Below are positions 1 to 7,692 of a DNA stretch of 64,000 bases, one piece after another. The DNA lies in the NCBI GenBank assembly GCA_001899065.1, contig MKUZ01000020.1, positions 1-64,000 of the forward strand, in the 5' to 3' direction. Each line of letters opens with the position of its first letter. Positions within the stretch are counted from its first letter, which is position 1. This DNA is from Devosia sp. 66-22. GTDB lineage: Bacteria > Pseudomonadota > Alphaproteobacteria > Rhizobiales > Devosiaceae. The notes under the pieces were generated by a model. It saw only the letters and a program-made list of their open reading frames with translations. It did not search any database and was not told the origin of the DNA. The position numbers and the translations under genes were made by a program.

Positions 1-76
1 ATCGACTTCACGAGGGGGGTCAAAATTGGACGCCGATCCTCCCGTCTACGGGGTCAAAATTGCATGCCGATTCACA
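1..76. mobile_element. Terminus of an IS21-type insertion sequence, partial at window edge
   Basis: Two 22-bp direct repeats of the form GGGGTCAAAATTGnnnGCCGAT lie at 16-37 and 50-71, and the segment ends in CA at 75-76. Read on the minus strand it begins TGTGAATCGG and contains two TTTTGACCCC blocks. Ends starting with TG and carrying several internal direct repeats are typical of IS21-family elements, where they serve as transposase binding sites. The body of the element (istA/istB) would lie left of the window, and no transposase coding is visible here. The family assignment rests on terminus architecture only. Confidence 0.55.
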
Positions 77-382
77 CTTTGAGGCTGCCTGTTTTCTGCC
101 AAACGACGCCGGCGGTCTGGGTGGCGAGGGCAGATTAGTCCGTCACATCAGGGACATCGCTCCACTGCCGGGGCAAATGGTGTCAGCAATCTCCGAATTT
201 TACCAATGTATGGAGACAGACTGCCCTCTGGTGCCTGCCCTCGTGGCACTTGAAGAGCAGGGACCCGCCGAGCATCAGAAGAACATCTCTCTAAATGATG
301 CAAGTAGGACCACATGCCCCATTGGACTTGCGGCCAACACTATGCGCTTTAGCATCAACATCATTTGCTGGAGGGCATTTTC
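77..382. other. Non-coding stretch next to the IS end
   Basis: About 300 bases with no convincing gene. Long open frames cross it on both strands, but they lack a ribosome binding site and show arginine/proline/serine-rich composition typical of non-coding GC-rich frames. The only recognisable signal is the Shine-Dalgarno-like CTGGAGGG at 368-375 serving the gene that starts at 383. Confidence 0.4.
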
Positions 383-745
383 ATGTCCATTACCATTCAA
401 CTCCATGGCTCCTCGACCTCGAGGGTCGGGGAGCGCACCTACACTGCTCGCGGAAATAGCCACGCTCCGGTTCCGCCTCTCGTCCGTCGCCTCATCGCCG
501 AGAATGTTATTGGCCCCGATGAACTCGTTACCGTCGCTCGAGGGGACACCATCTGCTTCAAGCCGTGCAGGGCCATCCTGTGGGCTGATATCGATATCGT
601 CCACCCCGACGAGGGGCTCGTTCGCCGACCGGCGTATATTGGCCCTCATGCTCCGGGTGGTCGCGCTCTGGCGCAGCGACTGGAAGCGCAGAAGGACCGC
701 ACGCAGGGGATGGGAGGGGTCGTACAGGCCGAAGCGCGCGCCTGA
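383..745 (+). CDS. Small protein of unknown function
   Basis: A 120-residue protein starting at an ATG placed 8 bases after GGAGG. It begins MSITIQLHGSS and has normal soluble-protein composition, with a valine/isoleucine-rich middle (residues about 30-70) that could form beta strands and a charged C-terminus. There is no signal peptide, membrane segment or motif that I recognise. A slightly longer TTG start at 365 is possible, but it lies inside the ribosome binding site. It stands alone between an IS end and a structured repeat, so it may be transferred DNA. Confidence 0.5.
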   Translation: MSITIQLHGSSTSRVGERTYTARGNSHAPVPPLVRRLIAENVIGPDELVTVARGDTICFKPCRAILWADIDIVHPDEGLVRRPAYIGPHAPGGRALAQRLEAQKDRTQGMGGVVQAEARA

Positions 746-825
746 CCGAGGAATGTGCCAGACGCAAAAGTCGGCCGCCGTTTGCGGCGGATTACTTAGT
801 AGCGTGCTGCCGCGCGGGTGGTCTC

Positions 826-890
826 GGCGGTACGCAAGACATGATCCGCCGCACTTCACGATAGTCTGGTGCGGTTTTCAAACCGTTACG
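826..890 (-). repeat. Structured ~65-bp repeat, copy 1
   Basis: Diverged copy of the element at 4558-4623. Shared landmarks are GGCGGTACGCAA at the left, CCGCC about 15 bases on, then ATAG, and finally a near-palindrome CGGTTTTCAAACCG (872-885) followed by TTACG. GGCGG (826-830) can pair with CCGCC (846-850), and the terminal palindrome can form a second hairpin with one mismatch. Conservation of the pairing segments while loops drift suggests an RNA- or DNA-structured element. Its orientation is arbitrary. Confidence 0.45.
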
Positions 891-1015
891 CCCGCCGGCT
901 GGCATCAGCGGAGCCTGACGCTCCGCGAACATTGACGCTTCTTGCCGTCGGGTACATGCTATCGATGACTTGAAAGCAGTTTTCGGTAGCGTCCGTTCAT
1001 TCCCCGGGGGGAAGA

Positions 1016-1777
1016 ATGTCCCGAGACTACGTGCTGGCTTCACCGGTCGAAAGCATGCGCCTTGAACGGCAGGCCGATTTGCACGCCCGTGATCGCCCGC
1101 TTCAGCATATCAGGCTAGCACCCGGCGGGCGCTTCCTCGATGCAGGCTGCGGCTCGGGATGGGTTTCCCGCAAAGTTGCAAGTGCCTATCCACAGGCCGA
1201 CGTCGTAGGTGTTGATTACACCCCAGCCTACGTCGCAGACGCGCAAGTCATGGCGGCAGCCGATGGAGTGAAGAACGCGACATTCGAGGTGGGGGATTTG
1301 ATGTCTCTGCCATTCCCGGATGCATCCTTCGATGTGGTGTGGTCTCAGTTCGTCCTATACTTTGTTCCTGATCCCCAACAGGTCGTCCGCGAATTTCGGC
1401 GCGTCACTAAGCCGAGCGGGACCGTGATCTCAGCACTCCACAAACTACCTTGTGTCGCCGATCCACCTTTCGAGCAGCAGCGAGCAATGGACGAAATCAT
1501 AGAAGCGGCGATAGGCCGGTGTCCTCCCGAGACGTTGCCGCGTCTGTTCGCTAGCGCAGGACTTGTCGACCTGGACGTGAAGGTCGAGTTGGACACCATC
1601 TATAGCAAGTTTGGCGGCCCAATCGATCCGCCGCATCGTAGAAACTACGAAGAAGTTCTACTCTTCGTTCCCCCAGAGCGGCGCGGTGCCGTCGATGCCT
1701 GGTTTGCCTTTCTCGACCGGCCCGAGACCACAGCGGTCTCAGGCTATTGGGTGACGTCAGGCCGAGTGCCAGGCTGA
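1016..1777 (+). CDS. Class I SAM-dependent methyltransferase
   Basis: A 253-residue cytosolic methyltransferase of the UbiE/Methyltransf_11 type, transferring a methyl group from S-adenosylmethionine to an unknown acceptor. Motif I is DAGCGSG (residues 42-48). The acidic end of strand beta2 appears in VVGVDYTP, and the [15 protein letters not shown] stretch followed by FRRVTKPSG gives motifs II and III. The ATG at 1016 follows a GGGGGGAAG ribosome binding site. The gene ends 50 bases before the nitrile hydratase alpha gene on the same strand and may share its transcript. Its substrate cannot be read from the sequence; small-molecule, quinone or sterol methylation are all possible. Confidence 0.85.
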   Translation: MSRDYVLASPVESMRLERQADLHARDRPLQHIRLAPGGRFLDAGCGSGWVSRKVASAYPQADVVGVDYTPAYVADAQVMAAADGVKNATFEVGDLMSLPFPDASFDVVWSQFVLYFVPDPQQVVREFRRVTKPSGTVISALHKLPCVADPPFEQQRAMDEIIEAAIGRCPPETLPRLFASAGLVDLDVKVELDTIYSKFGGPIDPPHRRNYEEVLLFVPPERRGAVDAWFAFLDRPETTAVSGYWVTSGRVPG

Positions 1778-1816
1778 TCAGCATCCAGTCGGCATGTTTT
1801 GGCTCGCGACAACATG

Positions 1817-1830
1817 AGGAGGTCGAAATC
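1817..1830 (+). promoter_or_regulatory. Strong ribosome binding site followed by an ATC codon
   Basis: A perfect AGGAGG (1817-1822) lies 5 bases before an in-frame ATC (1828-1830), exactly where the nitrile hydratase alpha subunit should begin. The only in-frame alternatives are a TTG at 1747 inside the methyltransferase gene and an ATG at 1888, after the histidine-rich segment. An ATG at 1814 is out of frame. Either ATC is the start codon or an ATG has mutated (or been misread). Confidence 0.55.
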
Positions 1831-2454
1831 TCAGGCGATCACGACCACGATGACGATCATCACCATCACGATAATGAGCTATCGCCCATGGCGGCACGAA
1901 CCAGGGCGCTTGAGACCATCCTCGTGGGCAAAGGGCTTGTCGATCCGGCTGCCGTCGATGCCCTGATCGAGACGTACGAAACCCGCGTGGGTCCGCGCAA
2001 TGGCGCACGCGTGGTCGCGAAGGCGTGGATGGATCCGAGCTTCGCTCAATGGCTGCGCAGCGATGCCACTGCTGCAATCGCTTCGCTAGGCTACTCGGGA
2101 CGTCAGGGCGAACATATGAGGGCGCTGTTTAATGGCGACGGCGTGCACAACCTCGTGGTCTGCACCCTATGCTCTTGCTACCCTTGGTCGGTGCTTGGCC
2201 TTCCACCTGTCTGGTACAAGTCACCACCTTACCGCTCGCGGGCCGTCATTGATCCACGCCGGGTGCTTGGCGAGTTCGGCGTCGTGCTTCCGGCAGAGAC
2301 TCGCATCGAAGTTTGGGATTCGACTGCTGAGCTTCGTTATCTCGTCATCCCCCAGCGGCCGCCGAACACCGATGACTTGGACGAAGAGCAGCTTGCCGCG
2401 CTGGTCACTCGCGACAGCATGATCGGCACCGGCTTTCCCCGGGCTCGGCCATGA
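1828..2454 (+). CDS. nthA: Nitrile hydratase, alpha subunit (cobalt type)
   Basis: The metal-binding subunit of nitrile hydratase, which hydrates nitriles to amides in the cytosol as an alpha-beta dimer. The claw VCTLCSC gives Cys112, Cys115 and Cys117 (counting from 1828). Threonine after the first cysteine marks the non-corrin cobalt type rather than the iron type. The next residues, [21 protein letters not shown], are the family core (split here as [10 protein letters not shown] and [11 protein letters not shown]). The length of 208 residues from 1828 is normal. The N-terminus is histidine/aspartate-rich ([11 protein letters not shown]), plausibly for cobalt acquisition. The start is uncertain because the codon after the ribosome binding site is ATC. 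The beta gene overlaps the stop by 4 bases. Confidence 0.93.
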   Translation: MSGDHDHDDDHHHHDNELSPMAARTRALETILVGKGLVDPAAVDALIETYETRVGPRNGARVVAKAWMDPSFAQWLRSDATAAIASLGYSGRQGEHMRALFNGDGVHNLVVCTLCSCYPWSVLGLPPVWYKSPPYRSRAVIDPRRVLGEFGVVLPAETRIEVWDSTAELRYLVIPQRPPNTDDLDEEQLAALVTRDSMIGTGFPRARP

Positions 2455-3110
2455 ACGGGCCACACGACGTTGGCGGACAGATGGGCTTCGGGCCGGTCGC
2501 ACCCGAGCCGAACGAGCCGATGTTTCATGCCGATTGGGAAAAGAGGGCCCTGGGTCTCACCATCGCCGCCGGAGGCATGGGCCACTGGTCGATCGATGAA
2601 AGCAGGTTCGCTCGCGAGAACCGACATCCGGCCGACTACTATTCGTCGAGCTACTACGAAATCTGGATCAAGGGGCTCGAAACCCTCCTCTTGCAGCACG
2701 GCTTCATAACAGTCGCCGATCTCGCCGCGGGGCGCCCTGTTGATCCAAGCCCCACTCCGCGCAGAGTGCTTCGCGAAGAAGCAGTCGCCACACTTGTGAG
2801 TGTCGGCACCCCATGCGATCGACTACTCTCGGCGTCACCCGAGTTTGCGATCGGCGACCGGGTTCGAGCTCGCAACATCAACCCCGCAAGGCACACTCGA
2901 CTGCCTCGCTACGCCCGCGGCAAGGTGGGACTGGTGGTCGCCATGCACGGCGGCTTCGTGTTTCCCGATGCCAATGCTGAAGGCGATCGCTCGGCCGCTC
3001 AACACCTCTACACCGTACGCTTCGCTGCAGCGGAGCTTTGGGGTCCCCAGGGCGACGTCCGCAGCGACGTGCACATCGACGCCTGGGAGAGCTATCTTGA
3101 GCCAGTCTGA
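2451..3110 (+). CDS. nthB: Nitrile hydratase, beta subunit
   Basis: The 219-residue beta subunit partners the alpha chain and covers its metal site. It opens with the family signature [16 protein letters not shown]. The middle helical region contains [19 protein letters not shown], and the C-terminal SH3-like barrel carries [19 protein letters not shown] and [11 protein letters not shown]. Length matches the family. The ATG overlaps the alpha stop (ATGA), so the two are translationally coupled. No amidase gene is nearby, so the fate of the amide product is not shown here. Confidence 0.95.
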   Translation: MNGPHDVGGQMGFGPVAPEPNEPMFHADWEKRALGLTIAAGGMGHWSIDESRFARENRHPADYYSSSYYEIWIKGLETLLLQHGFITVADLAAGRPVDPSPTPRRVLREEAVATLVSVGTPCDRLLSASPEFAIGDRVRARNINPARHTRLPRYARGKVGLVVAMHGGFVFPDANAEGDRSAAQHLYTVRFAAAELWGPQGDVRSDVHIDAWESYLEPV

Positions 3111-3441
3111 ATACTGGCCTGATCTTCAAGAGGCGACTTTCGCCGAACCATGGCAGGCTCAGGTCTTTGCGCTCACCGTCAAGCTCAATGAAGGCGGCAT
3201 CTTCAGCTGGTCAGAATGGTCCGAGGCTCTCGGCAAAGAGCTTGCTGGTGCCGCACAGGACGGGAGCGACTATTATGAGCGATGGTTGCTCGCGTTGGAT
3301 GGATTGCTGGTGCGCAAGCACGTCGCAACACCCGCGCAAATTCAGGACCTCACTGAAGCGTGGCAGCGCGCAGCAGAAGCGACGCCCCATGGAAAGCCGA
3401 TCCTGCTCGAGAATGATCCGCTCGGAGAAGCGTCGCGCTGA
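3097..3441 (+). CDS. Nitrile hydratase accessory (activator, P14K-type) protein
   Basis: A 114-residue protein translated from a TTG at 3097, inside the last codons of the beta gene. It matches the small nitrile hydratase accessory family, related to the beta-subunit N-terminus, with an EATFAEPWQAQVFALTVKL stretch, then FSWSEWSEALG, and DYYERWLLALDGLL. Such activators deliver cobalt to, and help modify the cysteines of, the alpha subunit by subunit exchange. The order alpha-beta-activator matches several characterised operons. The TTG start is chosen by overlap, length and homology; no ATG is available near the conserved N-terminus. Confidence 0.85.
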   Translation: MSQSEYWPDLQEATFAEPWQAQVFALTVKLNEGGIFSWSEWSEALGKELAGAAQDGSDYYERWLLALDGLLVRKHVATPAQIQDLTEAWQRAAEATPHGKPILLENDPLGEASR

Positions 3442-3517
3442 CCAGATAGGCTGGGCCGCGCCGACATGAAAGGTGCGCGCCGGGCACCAGCCGGCAACGC
3501 CAAGTGGAGGACGGAGA

Positions 3518-4132
3518 TTGACGTCAGGTGTAGTGTTCGCGGAGTTCACCATCGCGGCGGGGGACCGAGCGCGCTTTGCCGGGTGGCACACCAACGAGCA
3601 TGCACGAGAGCGGCTCGAGATCCCCGGGGTGAGGGGCGTGCAGCGTTATGTCGACATCGCCGATGAACTGCATTTCTGTTGCCTCTACCGGGCAAACGAC
3701 GTCGGTGTCTTTGCCAGCCCTGGGTACGCGAGCCTGCCCGACAGAGCCTCTGCAACGACGCGCGAAATCGCTAGCGGCATCACGGGCACTAGATTCCTAG
3801 GTGAAGCGTTCGGGTCGCAAGGGAACGGTCAGGGTGGGCTGATGATGCGTTCTCGGCGTTCGCCCTGGAGCCACCAAGAGGCCGAAGCCTGCCTTGCAGC
3901 GTCAGCTGAAGAGCTGGCACTCGGGACAATCTCGCGCGTGGAAATACTCAAGCCGGGTCAAGCTGGTCCAAAAGTCGACGACCTTGCCTGGATCATCATT
4001 CTGGAGGGGTCAACCATAGTAGGCCTTGGCGAAGCGACGTCTCGTTTGCAGACGCAGGGAAAAGCAAAGGAAATATTCCGGTTGGAGCACGCCATGAGCG
4101 TCTCCTCGCTGGGACCTGACACCAAATCGTGA
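3518..4132 (+). CDS. Dimeric alpha/beta-barrel-like protein of unknown function
   Basis: A 204-residue soluble protein starting at TTG 3518, 7 bases after GTGGAGG. The first ~90 residues (VVFAEFTIAAGDRARFAGWH, then VRGVQRYVDI and LHFCCLYRANDVGVF) resemble one half of a ferredoxin-like dimeric barrel, as in EthD or stress-responsive A/B proteins. The second half repeats a similar strand pattern (SRVEILKPGQ, WIIILEGST). It follows the nitrile hydratase activator by 76 bases on the same strand and could act in the same pathway, but no catalytic motif is evident. Confidence 0.6.
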   Translation: MTSGVVFAEFTIAAGDRARFAGWHTNEHARERLEIPGVRGVQRYVDIADELHFCCLYRANDVGVFASPGYASLPDRASATTREIASGITGTRFLGEAFGSQGNGQGGLMMRSRRSPWSHQEAEACLAASAEELALGTISRVEILKPGQAGPKVDDLAWIIILEGSTIVGLGEATSRLQTQGKAKEIFRLEHAMSVSSLGPDTKS

Positions 4133-4140
4133 AAGGTACC

Positions 4141-4476
4141 TCAGCGCGAGGCTGGAGTGATCCAGGCTCTCGCGCTGCATGAGGTCAGCCTAAATCGGTC
4201 GAACGCCTTCTCGCAGAAATCGCGCTCTTCGTCGTTGTTGGTAATGACGTATGTCACACCGGCGACCGTCTGGGTGCTGTCGGAGTAGTCAAACGCTTTG
4301 GCCTTGCCCCCGCTCTTGGCGGCTTGAGCTTCGGCGGCCTTCCTCGGGAGATACTTGGTGCTCACCACTGTATCGTCTGCTCCGGCTTCGGCTTCGGCAG
4401 GCGTGTTGAACGTGATCAGGCAGACGCGATCCTGACCTGGTGCGTTGGCATTTTGAGCCATGGCCGAACCGACAGT
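4141..4476 (-). CDS. Possible small exported protein, unknown function
   Basis: Minus-strand frame of 111 residues from the ATG at 4476, converging on the preceding gene. Its early residues include MTVGSAMAQNANA, which looks like the end of a signal peptide with an AMA-Q type cleavage site. The body is alanine/lysine-rich and has two cysteines (VCLITF, DFCEKAF) that might pair. The frame stays open upstream to 4614, but that part runs through the structured repeat at 4558-4623 and is less likely coding. No ribosome binding site supports either start. It may be a decayed gene. Confidence 0.35.
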   Translation of the reverse strand, partial: TVGSAMAQNANAPGQDRVCLITFNTPAEAEAGADDTVVSTKYLPRKAAEAQAAKSGGKAKAFDYSDSTQTVAGVTYVITNNDEERDFCEKAFDRFRLTSCSARAWITPASR

Positions 4477-4557
4477 CATGGCAAGGCGGCAAGCAAGATA
4501 TATTTCACGCGCTGAACCGTCTCTAAGGGCGTTCTCGACCTGCTCAGGAGAAGCACG

Positions 4558-4623
4558 GGCGGTACGCAATACTTGACCCGCCGCTATTCCAAGATAGCGA
4601 GACCCGGTTTGCAAACCGTTACG
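4558..4623 (-). repeat. Structured ~65-bp repeat, copy 2
   Basis: Second copy of the element at 826-890. GGCGG (4558-4562) can pair with CCGCC (4578-4582), and a GCTAT/ATAGC hairpin lies next to it. It ends in a perfect 14-bp palindrome, CGGTTTGCAAACCG (4605-4618), followed by TTACG. The two copies flank the methyltransferase/nitrile hydratase group. Confidence 0.45.
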
Positions 4624-4713
4624 TCAGGCCACGCGACCTACGCTGGAGCCCAGGCCCATGGCCGCCTTATTCTATGGGGTGGAACTGCGCGGAGAAGTTC
4701 ACATTAGAGCCGC

Positions 4714-5301
4714 ATGAGTATGGCTGATCTGTTCGGCACCCCTAGTGATCCCGGCCTTCCGCCGGGACTGCGTTACGAACCACGACTGATCCCTCGGGAC
4801 GAAGCGGCAGGCCTCGTCAGCGTCATCAGCGACCTGCCATTCGAGGCCTTTCAGTTCCACCGGTTCACCGGCAAGCGGCGGGTTGTCTCGTTTGGATGGA
4901 AGTATGACTTCTCTGCCCAGCGCTTGGAAGCGATAGAGCCGATTCCCCAGTTCCTCTTGCCGCTACGGAGTCGGGCCGCGCTATTCGGAGGTCTCAGTGG
5001 TGATGCCCTGGAACAAGTGTTGGTCACCGAGTACCAGGCGGGCGCAGCCATCGGTTGGCACAAAGACAAGGCCGTCTACGATGAGGTGATCGGCATCTCC
5101 TTCGGCGCATCATGTACGATGCGTTTTCGACGACCTCAGGGGCGATCGTGGGAGCGGCGTAACGTCGTGCTGGAACCGGGCTCAGCTTACATCATCACTG
5201 GCGAGTCTCGGTCAGAGTGGGAGCACTCCATCCCTCCGGTGGAGGCGCTGCGGTACTCGGTGACGTTCCGCTCCCTTCAGAAGCGGCGTGGTCCAACATG
5301 A
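4714..5301 (+). CDS. AlkB-like 2-oxoglutarate/Fe(II) dioxygenase
   Basis: A 195-residue member of the AlkB superfamily, which uses iron, oxygen and 2-oxoglutarate to remove alkyl groups from DNA, RNA or other substrates. The metal ligands are His116 and Asp118 (GWHKDK) and His171 (EWEHSIP). Arginines 180 and 186 in RYSVTFR would bind 2-oxoglutarate and substrate. IGISFGASCTMRFRR is the usual strand after the HxD motif. The size and the N-terminal FQFHRFTGKRRVVSFGWKYD resemble the short bacterial and ALKBH4/7-like groups more than E. coli AlkB. A second ATG lies 6 bases downstream. The neighbouring Ku gene suggests a DNA-repair patch. Confidence 0.85.
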   Translation: MSMADLFGTPSDPGLPPGLRYEPRLIPRDEAAGLVSVISDLPFEAFQFHRFTGKRRVVSFGWKYDFSAQRLEAIEPIPQFLLPLRSRAALFGGLSGDALEQVLVTEYQAGAAIGWHKDKAVYDEVIGISFGASCTMRFRRPQGRSWERRNVVLEPGSAYIITGESRSEWEHSIPPVEALRYSVTFRSLQKRRGPT

Positions 5302-5315
5302 AAGGAACAGTGACA

Positions 5316-5471
5316 ATGAGTGATCATCCACTACCCCCAAGCGATAGCAAGGGCGTGAGCCCGGACGGCCTTGGGCCCGTACAACCCGACCAATCGAGAG
5401 CGACCATCCTGAGCACAGGCCCTCCGATGATGACGCTCCTGTATCCCCGCCCGACGATCGTACCGAGATGA
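5316..5471 (+). CDS. Possible 51-residue proline-rich peptide
   Basis: A short frame starting at ATG 5316, 8 bases after AAAGGAA, directly downstream of the AlkB-like gene. The product is rich in proline, serine and glycine (MSDHPLPPSDSK at the start, LLYPRPTIVPR at the end) and would be largely disordered. No family is recognised. The ribosome binding site and position are its only support. Confidence 0.3.
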   Translation: MSDHPLPPSDSKGVSPDGLGPVQPDQSRATILSTGPPMMTLLYPRPTIVPR

Positions 5472-5574
5472 GTGACAACCTGAAGCGTGAGCGCTCCAAG
5501 GGCAGCGCTGGCCGCCAGCAAGCTCTATGACGGATCCGATGGCGTCGGTTTAGCCCAGGCGAGAGTTGGCCCCG

Positions 5575-6654
5575 CTAACCCGTCCGCTTGGAGCGGCGCG
5601 CCTTAGCGCTCGTTGATGGCACGCGATCGCTACGCTTCCCCGAACCATCACGGCCCTTCGATGGGGCTGGCGGTTTTGCCGCGCTTAGGCTCGCCTTCAG
5701 CGCGTCCATAAGGTTGATGACGTTCTGAGCTGAAGGCTGGGCCGCCTTGGCTTTTGTCGGCAACTTGGAGGTCTTCTCACGAAGCTTCTCGACGAGCACC
5801 GTGCGGTATCGGTCTTCAAGGTACGTGGGGTCGAAGTGCTCACGCTTGGTGTTGAGGATCAACTGAGTGACGTCGACGACCTCCTCCGGCAACTCAAGCG
5901 GTCGGATGTCGGCAAAGTAGTCAGCTTCGGAGCGCACCTCGTGCGCGTAGTGCAGTGTGAACGCCCGCAGCCCAAGACCCATAGGCTCAACGATCAGGGG
6001 ACGCTCCCGGTTGGAAAGCACGACCCGTCCCATCCCGACTAAGCCCTCATGCGCCATCGCCTCCCGAATGACGGAGTACGCTTCGAGGCTGATCTCATCT
6101 CGAGGCGCCAGATAGTAGGGAGCGAGAAGATAGCGTGCATCGATCTCTTCTCTCGGGACAAACCGGTCGAGCTCAATCGTGTGCGTGTTCTCTACGATCG
6201 GCCGCGGCACGGGTGTCGCCTTGGTCAGTTCCGCCTCAGGCTCAGCCTCCTGGGCTTCAGGCTCTGGTTCGTCTACTTCCGTCTTGCGCCGGCCGCCCTT
6301 CGGTTGCTTGCTTAGAGGTTGCAGAGGGGCTGGGGCCGCATCTTCATCCTCGGTGGTCGGCATGGACCGAGTGAAGGGGCGGCTTCTAGCCTGGAGCTGA
6401 GCTTCCTTCAGCTCTTCATCTGGCACCAACAGGAACTGCTCCTCGCCCACTTGGTAGCCGCGCCCACGATTGTGGCTCTCAACGACCTTGCCCGTGACGG
6501 TATCGACGAGCTGCTGCCGTAGCCGGTTGCCGGTCTCACGATTGACCTGTCGGAACGAGACCCGCTCCGCCGGCGAGATGGCCGGGTACAAGCTGACCGC
6601 GCAGGAAACCAGCGAGAGGCGAAGGTATCCGTTCCACTGAGCTCGAGGGGCCAT
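5575..6654 (-). CDS. ku: Ku family DNA end-binding protein
   Basis: Bacterial Ku homodimers encircle double-strand DNA ends and recruit LigD for non-homologous end joining. The N-terminus (WNGYLRLSLVSCAVSLYPA, VSFRQVNRETGNRLRQQ) and the core (VPREEIDARYLLAPYYLAP, GRVVLSNRERPLIVEP, LHYAHEVR) are classic. At 359 residues it is longer than the usual 270-300. About 75 residues of acidic, proline-rich sequence (roughly 90-165, including EDEDAAPAPLQP and EPEPEAQEAEPEAEL) interrupt the barrel before HTIELDRFV. A lysine/arginine-rich C-terminal tail (after residue ~320) is the type that contacts DNA. No ligase gene is in the window. Confidence 0.93.
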   Translation of the reverse strand: MAPRAQWNGYLRLSLVSCAVSLYPAISPAERVSFRQVNRETGNRLRQQLVDTVTGKVVESHNRGRGYQVGEEQFLLVPDEELKEAQLQARSRPFTRSMPTTEDEDAAPAPLQPLSKQPKGGRRKTEVDEPEPEAQEAEPEAELTKATPVPRPIVENTHTIELDRFVPREEIDARYLLAPYYLAPRDEISLEAYSVIREAMAHEGLVGMGRVVLSNRERPLIVEPMGLGLRAFTLHYAHEVRSEADYFADIRPLELPEEVVDVTQLILNTKREHFDPTYLEDRYRTVLVEKLREKTSKLPTKAKAAQPSAQNVINLMDALKASLSAAKPPAPSKGRDGSGKRSDRVPSTSAKARRSKRTG

Positions 6655-6940
6655 AGGTCAGGTCCTGGTTTCTATGCGTCCGGGCCGCGGCACCCAAGGA
6701 GAGTACTGCGCCCCGCAACAGGAGGCAGCATAGCCCAGGGAGTGGAAACAAAGGGTAGATTCGGAGTCCGAGCGGTCTGGCCGCCGTGAGCGAGAGGCAG
6801 CGGATGCGGCTGTCACGAGGCACTCCGGTCCATGTCGACTCCAAGTCTCAGCCGGGGATTCCGTTCCGAAGGCCATAGGGCACCGCCTGCGCGCGGATCT
6901 GCCTCATTGAACCCCGGATGTACCAACCCATTTCACCATC

Positions 6941-7576
6941 ATGACGACTATGCCGAAAAACACCGACGTCGCAGAGCTAGTTCGTACCTGGAGTCTTCCG
7001 TGGGAAGTGACACTGGGCTCGTCCGTCCGAGCCGTGGGGGTCTTCCTCGAAGTTCGCGCCGGGCTGCCAGCCTCGGCCCGGAAGGCGCTGACGATCAAGT
7101 CGCGCGAGCTAACGTTGCGCACGGCAACCGCGGGCGCCAACGATTTCTACGCTCTATCGGCGCACATCGCGAAGTCCCTGGAGGGTCTTGAGAACCTGCC
7201 GATCATTCCGCGAGAGATCGAGGACATCCTCGGGATCACTGCCACCGAGCGTCGCCGCTGGCTGGCTGATGGCCGCTTGCCGAGTGCGGGTACCCGAACC
7301 GTTAACCTGCGTGGCCGGGCGCGCAAGATTACCTTTCACGTCTTCGACCCTCGGCTGGTCGAGGACGTGTTGGACCGAGGACTCGTTGACACCTGGCGTG
7401 AAGAAGATGCCCTGGCGGCCGCGGAGCGACGGCGGAGTGCCGTCTGGAAGCGGAGATTGGCGCGGCCTGAGAAGCGCTCCAGTGCCCGGTCGAGCGAGGC
7501 GGATGCACCCACTAACAGTCTCCGGGGTTGGGACGAGTTTGAGCGCGATGGGCCTCTCCGTCCGAGTAGCTGTTAG
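6941..7576 (+). CDS. Unknown protein with a possible helix-turn-helix
   Basis: A 211-residue basic protein, divergent from ku. Residues about 85-115 (PREIEDILGITATERRRWLA) look like the recognition part of a MerR/excisionase-type helix-turn-helix. They are followed by a beta hairpin (RTVNLRGRARKITFHVFD). The C-terminal ~60 residues are arginine/alanine-rich and probably disordered. There is no signal peptide or membrane segment. Possibly a DNA-binding protein; nothing ties it to a pathway. Confidence 0.55.
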   Translation: MTTMPKNTDVAELVRTWSLPWEVTLGSSVRAVGVFLEVRAGLPASARKALTIKSRELTLRTATAGANDFYALSAHIAKSLEGLENLPIIPREIEDILGITATERRRWLADGRLPSAGTRTVNLRGRARKITFHVFDPRLVEDVLDRGLVDTWREEDALAAAERRRSAVWKRRLARPEKRSSARSSEADAPTNSLRGWDEFERDGPLRPSSC

Positions 7577-7647
7577 GCTGCTAGGGGCGGGTAACGCCCG
7601 CTCAGCCCAACTCCCCTACCCGAGACCTGATCCGCCAAAAGGTCGCT

Positions 7648-7675
7648 TGCAAAACGCTTTGCAAAACGTTTTGCA
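7648..7675. promoter_or_regulatory. Overlapping double LacI-type operator
   Basis: TGCAAAACGCTTTGCA (7648-7663) and the perfect palindrome TGCAAAACGTTTTGCA (7660-7675) overlap by 4 bases, with centres 12 bp apart. The central CG and AAAACG half-sites are typical of LacI-family operators. They sit 17 bases before the LacI start at 7693, so autoregulation is likely. Confidence 0.8.
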
Positions 7676-7692
7676 GCTGATAAGTGTGCATC

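Noticed and set aside
60..935. A 291-codon open frame on the plus strand across the left-end region, with an opposing frame at 275-859
   Set aside because: No ribosome binding site, composition typical of GC-rich non-coding frames, and it runs through the IS end and the structured repeat; the 120-codon frame at 383 with a good ribosome binding site is preferred.
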